Source: Fidelibacterota bacterium (GTDB lineage Bacteria; Fidelibacterota; UBA8477; JABMPR01). From it: a DNA stretch of 49,842 nt. Numbering within the stretch: the first letter of the stretch is position 1; each line of letters opens with the position of its first letter. A program made the position numbers and the translations under genes. Under the pieces are notes generated by a model, which was not told the origin of the DNA, did not search any database, and saw only the letters and a program-made list of their open reading frames with translations. The DNA lies in assembly GCA_021734255.1 (NCBI GenBank), contig JAIPJM010000017.1, forward strand, positions 1-49,842, written 5' to 3'. Positions 44,360-49,842 of the stretch are shown piece by piece.

Positions 44360-44416
44360 TTGTCATCCTGAGCCGTCATCCGGAGCGGAGTCGAGGGACA
44401 GCGAAGGATCTTGATT
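44360..44416. repeat. Hairpin repeat family 1, copy E
   Basis: TTGTCATCCTGAGCCGTC, then GGAGTCGAGGGACAGCGAAG and GATCTTGATTC. It is a shortened and rearranged copy of the repeat at 7232. Confidence 0.6.
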
Positions 44417-44485
44417 CATAACTAAACCCTATTTGTAGCCACAGATAAAACACAGATTGGACTATTGGTGACAATGATCAGAGCA

Positions 44486-44560
44486 CAGACCTTTGGCATT
44501 CGACTAAAATGCGAAATGCTTGATCTGTTCACCCTGTTTGACGATCTAACTTATGTTTTG
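44486..44560 (-). pseudogene. Fragment of the AMP nucleosidase gene 3' end
   Basis: Bases 44486-44536 are identical to 48832-48882, 51 bases covering the last codons, stop and 18 bases after the AMP nucleosidase gene, in the same orientation. Weaker similarity continues to about 44560. Reading the minus strand gives the same C-terminal GEQIKHFAF followed by TAG, but a TAG appears in frame a few codons upstream, so it is a decayed remnant, not a gene. Confidence 0.75.
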
Positions 44561-44673
44561 GACGTGGACCAGACTATCATAAACTATATTAAGCGGCAGG
44601 AAAATCTAAGATCGTCCTTGCGCCATCTGAATGCGTGGAAAACTAAAATTCGATAAAACCGGAGATACTATCC

Positions 44674-45633
44674 ATGAATACTTTAGATCAACTCAAACAA
44701 ATGACGGTTGTCGTTGCAGATACTGGGGATATTCAAGCCATGAAGGCTTATTCCCCACAGGACGCTACCACCAACCCCTCTCTCCTTCTGGCCTCTGCCC
44801 AGTTGCCTGAGTACCGCCACCTCATCGACGAAACCATTCGGGATGTTGATCTGGATCTTGCGAACCCTCAATCTGATCTGGCCCCTTTACTGGAGGCGCT
44901 GGCAGTTCGATTCGGAATGGAAATACTGAATATCATACCTGGACGAGTTTCTGTCGAGGTTGATGCCGGTCTTTCCTTTGATGTGAACGCCACCGTAGAG
45001 ACGGCCCAGCGATTAATCCAGGCGTTTGAAACCAAAGGCATCTCTCGTGATCGAATCCTCATCAAAATTGCCTCCACCTGGGAGGGTATTAAGGCAGCAG
45101 AGATCCTGGAGAAGCAGGATATTCATTGCAACCTGACCCTCCTTTTTAGTCTGCCTCAAGCTATCGCTGCTGCCGAGGCGAATGTGACCCTGATCTCGCC
45201 CTTCGTGGGTCGTATTCTGGATTGGCATCTTGCAAAAACCGGCAAAACCCAGATCCCAGCAGAGGAAGACCCCGGTGTTCTCTCCGTACGCACGATCTAT
45301 CACTACTATAAACGTTTTGGTTATCAAACAGAGATTATGGGTGCCAGCTTCCGGAATATGGAGGAGATCATTCAACTGGCCGGTTGTGATCTACTGACCA
45401 TATCTCCCAATCTCCTGGAAGATCTATCGAAAGACACACACCACTTGGAGCGCATCCTGTCACCAGAAATGGCTCAAGAAATGGATATCAAGCGCTTAGC
45501 GCTTGACGAAAACGCCTTCCGTTGGGCAATGAATGAGGATGCTATGGCTACAGAAAAACTGGCTGAAGGCATTCGCCGTTTTCGGTCAGACCTGGATAAG
45601 CTTGAAGACTTTCTGCGTCAGGAAAAAGCCTGA
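44674..45633 (+). CDS. tal: Transaldolase
   Basis: A 319-residue transaldolase of the TalA/TalB (type 1) class, moving a dihydroxyacetone unit between sugar phosphates. TVVADTGDIQAMKAY and PQDATTNPSLLL are at the N-terminus. The Schiff-base lysine is in RILIKIASTWEGIKAAE. LISPFVGRILDWH, EDPGVLSVRTIYHYYKRFGY and MGASFRN follow. The strong GGAG ribosome-binding site lies before the ATG. It is alone on the plus strand; pgl and zwf are on the other strand. Confidence 0.96.
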   Translation: MNTLDQLKQMTVVVADTGDIQAMKAYSPQDATTNPSLLLASAQLPEYRHLIDETIRDVDLDLANPQSDLAPLLEALAVRFGMEILNIIPGRVSVEVDAGLSFDVNATVETAQRLIQAFETKGISRDRILIKIASTWEGIKAAEILEKQDIHCNLTLLFSLPQAIAAAEANVTLISPFVGRILDWHLAKTGKTQIPAEEDPGVLSVRTIYHYYKRFGYQTEIMGASFRNMEEIIQLAGCDLLTISPNLLEDLSKDTHHLERILSPEMAQEMDIKRLALDENAFRWAMNEDAMATEKLAEGIRRFRSDLDKLEDFLRQEKA

Positions 45634-45646
45634 GCAAACAAACTCC

Positions 45647-46357
45647 CTAGTTTTTTGAGGGGCTGCTCGCCAGCTTCACGGTGAACCAGATAGGTTGGCC
45701 TGCTCCCAGGGGTGCTTGAAATGTACGAAGACCAGCTACGGGACCATCCATGATGTGGACGCCCACACCGATCGTGTCACCGGATTTTGGCGGTACTTTC
45801 AGAGCTGTCAGCGGAATACTGAATTCACAAAACCACTCTCCGTCTTTGTATCTACCCATACCCAGGCCTTTGAAATTAATGGGTAGTTGCCTCCCATGAG
45901 CATCATAACTCTTCAGCTTGATGACCCCATTCAGGATCCGCATTCTTTGTGCTTCAGCGACCTTCTCCCTCTGCTCTGGATTCAGGGAGGGAACATGACG
46001 AACTTCAGGAATCTCCCCATCGTGGCGAAGCGTATAGCGCGGTCTCTGTTTGCCTTTTCGGTCAATCAGAATCTCAAACCCAGCCTGGGTGGCATGCTGA
46101 ATCATCCATGGATTGGAAGATTTAATGGCAAGGTAGAGGGTCTCATCATGGTTTTTAGTGGCAAAGGCCAGAGGAGAACCTTCAGGAACAACCCATAGAC
46201 CGTTCCAGTCGACGGCTTGTCCATCGATCTGAATAATGCCCTGGTACCAGCTCGCGTCCACTGGAATACTACTGGCACAACTGTTCATTAATCCTGTAAT
46301 GAAAAGAAGTACCAAGAATGAAGTCCAGGTTCTTTTGATCGTATCAATGATTCGCAC
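45647..46357 (-). CDS. Lipoprotein with CBM9/DOMON-like domain
   Basis: A 236-residue lipoprotein. The signal peptide ends GLMNSC, with C27 as the lipidated residue. The body is a single beta-sandwich with IIQIDGQAVDWNGLWVV, LYLAIKSSNPWM, FEILIDRKGKQRP and CEFSIPLTALKVPPKSGDTI, the pattern of carbohydrate-binding family 9-like or DOMON domains often fused to FCB surface proteins. Its start is a GTG with no strong ribosome-binding site. It follows pgl after 28 bases, so it may share the zwf-pgl transcript. Ligand unknown. Confidence 0.72.
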   Translation of the reverse strand: MRIIDTIKRTWTSFLVLLFITGLMNSCASSIPVDASWYQGIIQIDGQAVDWNGLWVVPEGSPLAFATKNHDETLYLAIKSSNPWMIQHATQAGFEILIDRKGKQRPRYTLRHDGEIPEVRHVPSLNPEQREKVAEAQRMRILNGVIKLKSYDAHGRQLPINFKGLGMGRYKDGEWFCEFSIPLTALKVPPKSGDTIGVGVHIMDGPVAGLRTFQAPLGAGQPIWFTVKLASSPSKN

Positions 46358-46385
46358 TACTCTGATTCTTTCATAGATTCAAGGG

Positions 46386-47102
46386 TCACATGGCACTGGC
46401 CGCTGCATGATCAACGTACCAGTCAATTACTCCCTCAGCGGGGTTCACCAGGCTTGCTGGCAGCTCGGCTGCATCCTTCCTGGATAGAATATGGGCAACC
46501 ACACCTGCTTTGTTATTTCCCAAAACAAAAAAGACCACACATTTGGTAGCATTGATAGTTCTCAGACTTAGGCTAATTCGCCACTGTCCAGTATTGGGAT
46601 GCTGGGCAACGCAACAGAGACCTGTTTCTATGTGATGGTCCTTTCCAGGAAATAAGGAGGCTGTATGGCCATCCTCACCCAGACCCAGCAGCACCAAATC
46701 CAGAACCGGTATGTCGTTGATCTGAGCTGGAATATGCTTTTTCATCAATTTCTCGTAGAACTGGCAAGCACCCGTAACAGAACCGCCAGTGTACATAGGA
46801 TGCAACTGTTTCTTTGGGATTCCGAGTTTGAGCAGCATTTCTCTCGCATTCCCGAAATTGCTTTCAGGATCTGACGTTTTGACACAACGCTCATCTACCC
46901 AGAAGATATGAACCTGCTGCCACAGAGCCAGGTCAGCATAGTTACTGTGCAAGGTTTGAAAGAGCGCGGCCGGTGTAGACCCTCCTGAGACTGCCATGGA
47001 GACTTTCTCCTGATTCTCAAGACAAGCTTCCAAATAGTGAATGACATCCTCAGCAAGTTGTTGGCTGATCTCCTCTGTTTCGCCTTTTTTAACTCGGTCC
47101 AT
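46386..47102 (-). CDS. pgl: 6-phosphogluconolactonase
   Basis: A 238-residue NagB/SIS-type lactonase (the DevB type) hydrolysing 6-phosphogluconolactone. SMAVSGGSTPAALFQTL is the phosphate-binding N-terminus, HIFWVDERCV the catalytic region, and LGLGEDGHTASLFPG is the conserved loop. It begins three bases after the zwf stop and is certainly co-transcribed with it. Confidence 0.95.
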   Translation of the reverse strand: MDRVKKGETEEISQQLAEDVIHYLEACLENQEKVSMAVSGGSTPAALFQTLHSNYADLALWQQVHIFWVDERCVKTSDPESNFGNAREMLLKLGIPKKQLHPMYTGGSVTGACQFYEKLMKKHIPAQINDIPVLDLVLLGLGEDGHTASLFPGKDHHIETGLCCVAQHPNTGQWRISLSLRTINATKCVVFFVLGNNKAGVVAHILSRKDAAELPASLVNPAEGVIDWYVDHAAASAM

Positions 47103-47105
47103 GTC

Positions 47106-48620
47106 TCACAGCTCACAGAATGTGTCTTCACCAGTCAGGTTCTTGCATGGATACCGCCAGTCCTCATCTTCATCTTCAAAAAGGTCGATACTCTCATTGG
47201 GCCCCCAGCTTCCAGCAGGATAGCCATAAAGCTTGATACGCTTATTTGACTGCCAGGCTTTTAAGATGGGATCGATGAAAGCCCAAGCTGCTTCGACACC
47301 ATCGGTACGGGCGTAGAGGGTGCTGTCACCTAGCAGCGCATCCAGAATGAGGCGTTCATATGCATCTGGTAGAGAGGTGCTTTCCACGTCTGAATAGTGG
47401 AAATCCATGCCGATGGTCTTCAACTTGAATCCGGCACCCGGAACCTTCATGCCCAGCTTCAGGAGGATGCCTTCATCGGGTTGAATACGAATGACCAGTT
47501 GGTTTTCGCCGGTATCAGCAGTGAGCTTATCCGGAAAGAAGTTATGGACCGGCGCTTTGTAATGGATAACGACTTCAGTGACGCGTGTCGGCAGTCGTTT
47601 CCCGGTTCGAATGTAAAAGGGCACGCCCTGCCAACGGGGGTGATCTATATAGGCTCGCATGGCTACAAAGGTTTCAGTAGTTGAATTTTTAGCAACGCCT
47701 GTTTCCTGTCGGTAACCTGGAACCGATATTCCCCGAATGGTGGAGTCGATGTACTGCCCACGAATCACATTGTCAGAAACTGACTCCCCCTGGATGGGCC
47801 GCAGGGCATTGAAAACCTTCTCTTTCATGTCTCGAATATCATCTGCCAGAAAAGCTTTTGGGGGCTCCATTGCAACAATGGCCAGGAGTTGTAGCAGGTG
47901 ATTCTGGATCATGTCGCGCAGGGCACCCGACTCCTCGTAATAGGCCCCTCGCAATTCCACGCCTATGCTCTCCGCTGCGGTGATTTCTATGTGATGGATG
48001 AATTCCCGGTTCCAGGTAGGTTCAAAAATACCATTCCCAAATCGTAGGGCGAAAATATTCTGAACCGATTCTTTGCCCAGGTAGTGATCGATACGATAGA
48101 TCTGATCTTCATTCAAAACATTGGTCAGTTCCTGATTGAGAAGTTTGGCAGATTCCAGACCACTGCCAAAGGGTTTTTCGAAAACAATTCGTCGCCAGTT
48201 CCCCCCTGTTTCTCTTGTCAGATCGACGCTGGCCAGGGTCTGGGCTATATGGGTATACAGGTCGGGTGGTGTGGCTAGATAATAGAGGTGATTGCTGGAT
48301 TTTGGATCCTTCTCCTCACCACTGGTCAATTTGACTTTCAATTTCAGAAAGTCCTCGTATTTGGATACATCCATGTGCAAGTATTGGATTCGGGGAAGGA
48401 GTTTTACCCACCCTGCCTCGGTGATCCCCGGAGCGCCGTCCATAATAGAGGTTCGAAAGGATTCGTTGTCATAGTCCTTGCGCCCCAGGGCCAGGATTTG
48501 AAATCGCTCAGGAAGATGCCCACCTTGCTGGAGGGCCAGCAGGGCTGGAAAGAGTTTTCTACGGCTCAGGTCGCCGGTTCCACCAAAGATGATCAGGGTA
48601 AATGGGACTGGAATTCGCAT
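47106..48620 (-). CDS. zwf: Glucose-6-phosphate dehydrogenase
   Basis: A 504-residue enzyme, the first step of the oxidative pentose phosphate pathway. The NADP loop is IIFGGTGDLSRRKLFPAL (10-27), the substrate motif RIDHYLGKES, and the catalytic His is in that stretch. FYIRTGKRLP and the C-terminal half follow the usual order. It is the first gene of zwf-pgl. The 229-base gap upstream towards AMP nucleosidase holds no gene but includes 18 bases shared with the duplicated end of that gene. Confidence 0.96.
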   Translation of the reverse strand: MRIPVPFTLIIFGGTGDLSRRKLFPALLALQQGGHLPERFQILALGRKDYDNESFRTSIMDGAPGITEAGWVKLLPRIQYLHMDVSKYEDFLKLKVKLTSGEEKDPKSSNHLYYLATPPDLYTHIAQTLASVDLTRETGGNWRRIVFEKPFGSGLESAKLLNQELTNVLNEDQIYRIDHYLGKESVQNIFALRFGNGIFEPTWNREFIHHIEITAAESIGVELRGAYYEESGALRDMIQNHLLQLLAIVAMEPPKAFLADDIRDMKEKVFNALRPIQGESVSDNVIRGQYIDSTIRGISVPGYRQETGVAKNSTTETFVAMRAYIDHPRWQGVPFYIRTGKRLPTRVTEVVIHYKAPVHNFFPDKLTADTGENQLVIRIQPDEGILLKLGMKVPGAGFKLKTIGMDFHYSDVESTSLPDAYERLILDALLGDSTLYARTDGVEAAWAFIDPILKAWQSNKRIKLYGYPAGSWGPNESIDLFEDEDEDWRYPCKNLTGEDTFCEL

Positions 48621-48849
48621 GCCTGAAATCTACACTAATGTGGTCCAATAGAAAGTTCAGAGATTCCTTGCTTCATATTTGGGATATCATTGATCGTAGA
48701 GGCTTACACGACCCAATATGACACGGTTGCAGGGTAAGTTTTATAGATAGGGAACCATTCAGGTCTACTTTTACACAGGAATATCTGGGGGTCACAGCCT
48801 TTCTAAACAATAGCCGGGGATCAGCGACCTTCAGACCTTTGGCATTCGA

Positions 48850-49623
48850 CTAAAATGCGAAATGCTTGATCTGTTCACCCTGCTCCGCGATATGGCTCAT
48901 GGCTTCGATGCCAATCTCAAGGTGAAGGTCCACATAACGCTTCGTGATACTCTGATCCAGTGATTCTGTTTTGACTCCGCCCGCTACCATGGGAAGATCG
49001 CTTACTAACAGTAAGGCACCCCTCGGGATGTCGTTGGCAAAGCCCGTGATAAAGATGGTTGCCGTCTCCATGTCGATACCGATGGATCGGGTCCGCCGCA
49101 GATACTTCTTGAACTGTTTGTCATGCTCCCAAACTCGGCGGTTCGTGGTATAGACAACGCCGGTTCGGTAGTCCAAACCCTTGTCAACGAGCACCTGTGA
49201 TGTGTACTTATGGATCTTGAAACTGGGCATGGCCGGTACTTCCGGCAGCATATAATCGTCGCTGGTTCCCTCTCCCCTGATGGCTGCAATGGGCAGAATA
49301 AAATGTCCCAGATCGGTAGATCGTTTCAAGCCACCACATTTTCCCAAAAACAGAACACCGTATGGCTGGATGGCTGACAACAGATCCATCACCGTGGCTG
49401 CATTAGCACTTCCCATACCGAAATTGATGATACTCAGTCCATCTTTGTTTGTGGCGACGGTCATGGCCCTGTCTTCACCAAAGACGGGCACTTCGAAGCG
49501 CTCGGCAAATTTCTCTACATAATTTTTAAAGTTTGTTAACAGAATGCGGTCCCCAAATGCCTCAGGTTCGACTCCAGTATACCGGTAGATCCAATTCTTC
49601 ACGATTTCTTGTTTTGTCTTCAT
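48850..49623 (-). CDS. amn: AMP nucleosidase
   Basis: A 257-residue protein of the short bacterial AMP nucleosidase type, in the nucleoside phosphorylase fold, splitting AMP into adenine and ribose 5-phosphate. NFGMGSANAATVMDLLSA holds the phosphate region, FLGKCGGLK and IGIDMETATIFITGF follow the phosphorylase-type core with the purine and ribose residues. It lacks the long N-terminal domain of E. coli Amn, as in many FCB genomes. Its 3' end is duplicated at 44486. The 219 bases after its start, to the window edge, hold no gene I can see. Confidence 0.88.
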   Translation of the reverse strand: MKTKQEIVKNWIYRYTGVEPEAFGDRILLTNFKNYVEKFAERFEVPVFGEDRAMTVATNKDGLSIINFGMGSANAATVMDLLSAIQPYGVLFLGKCGGLKRSTDLGHFILPIAAIRGEGTSDDYMLPEVPAMPSFKIHKYTSQVLVDKGLDYRTGVVYTTNRRVWEHDKQFKKYLRRTRSIGIDMETATIFITGFANDIPRGALLLVSDLPMVAGGVKTESLDQSITKRYVDLHLEIGIEAMSHIAEQGEQIKHFAF

Positions 49624-49842
49624 GCCAACAACTTAACCAAACTCTATTGTGGCGAAAAGGATTTGCATGTGGATCGTATTTGTGACCGTATTGCATTTGG
49701 AACCCATTGCTGTCCAAAACGTTTCAAAACTGATGGTATACCCTGTCTAGATCAACGATTTAGGACAGATTATTCCATTTTCTGATTTTAATCCCCTCAT
49801 TTAGCCCACTCTAGTTCCTGTTGTCTTGGGTTATCAGCTTGT

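Larger units (their letters stand above)
44201..44673. other. Gene-free region with repeats
   Basis: This 473-base gap between the ileS start and transaldolase contains the minus-strand upstream region of ileS, a GAAACT-type run (44310-44349), a family 1 hairpin repeat (44360-44416), a short CCACAGATAAAACACAGATT stretch (44440-44459) and a piece of the AMP nucleosidase gene (44486-44560). An open frame at 44465-44656 crosses that piece and is not convincing as a gene. Confidence 0.7.

Noticed and set aside
7232..44416. The interspersed repeats as a CRISPR array
   Set aside because: They are spaced kilobases apart, not regular, and have no spacer pattern or cas gene.
44440..44459. A CCACAGATAAAACACAGATT stretch as a promoter or attachment site
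   Set aside because: It looks like a frequent intergenic repeat; no evidence for a specific function.
44465..44656. A 63-codon plus-strand open frame upstream of transaldolase
   Set aside because: It crosses the antisense of the amn 3' end copy and has no recognisable motif; more likely chance.
45634..45662. A possible terminator between transaldolase and the convergent lipoprotein
   Set aside because: The best stem (CCCT...AGGG) is only four base pairs and overlaps the lipoprotein stop; too weak to call.

Overview
The window is typical chromosomal DNA of a Gram-negative, probably free-living bacterium of the FCB group. Evidence for this is a secreted protein ending in a type IX secretion (Por) sorting domain (18574-19266), several lipoproteins, an MlaD-type protein, an LptF/G permease, an FadL/PorV-like barrel protein, and GC near the middle of the range. 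The mix fits Neomarinimicrobiota (Marinimicrobia) or a relative such as Calditrichota best. There is no rRNA, tRNA or other marker to settle the phylum, so this is an inference.

Layout. 1-7183 (+): the end of an unidentified gene; then a Na+/solute symporter with ablB and ablA, which make the osmolyte N-epsilon-acetyl-beta-lysine; then a lipase, glycerol kinase and membrane protein operon. 7184-7882: a GIY-YIG protein bracketed by two copies of a hairpin repeat. 7883-14519: an orphan PilM/GspL-like protein, manA, a DUF3667 membrane protein with a small partner, a GNAT acetyltransferase, a coiled-coil exported protein with a lipoprotein, and a DJ-1/PfpI protein. 14521-18348 (-): an ABC-2 exporter, a lipoprotein lipase and a PfkB sugar kinase. 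18574-20969 (+): a T9SS-sorted protein between direct repeats, an HTH-nucleotidyltransferase/HEPN pair with its own operator-like dyads, and a CcmH-like protein. 21235-26280 (-): bifunctional nuclease, polyprenyl synthase, type 2 IPP isomerase, phosphohexomutase and MurQ. 26533-28837 (+): a CNNM/CorC protein and an LptF/G permease. 28856-35950 (-): metK, ahcY, a very large lipoprotein, a barrel protein and a DUF2892 protein. 36031-44200 (-): sugar nucleotidyltransferase, MlaD, HPF, XerC/D, RluD-like, LspA and IleS. 44201-49842: transaldolase, then a lipoprotein, pgl, zwf and AMP nucleosidase on the other strand.

How the genes fit together. MetK and AhcY supply and recycle the SAM cycle. Zwf, Pgl and Tal cover the oxidative entry and part of the non-oxidative pentose phosphate pathway (no gnd in the window). 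Fni and the prenyl synthase make the isoprenoid chain. MurQ recycles cell wall. The lipase and GlpK can feed lipid-derived glycerol into central metabolism.

Most of the window is ordinary core genome. The points worth a second look are: four genes whose best start is AUU or AUC rather than AUG/GUG/UUG; tandem dyads in front of the HTH-nucleotidyltransferase/HEPN pair; a 51-base copy of the 3' end of the AMP nucleosidase gene 4.3 kb away, flanking the pentose phosphate genes; a family of hairpin repeats, two copies of which bracket a GIY-YIG gene; and an IleS with altered HIGH and KMSKS motifs. No CRISPR array, insertion sequence, prophage or complete known defence island is visible.
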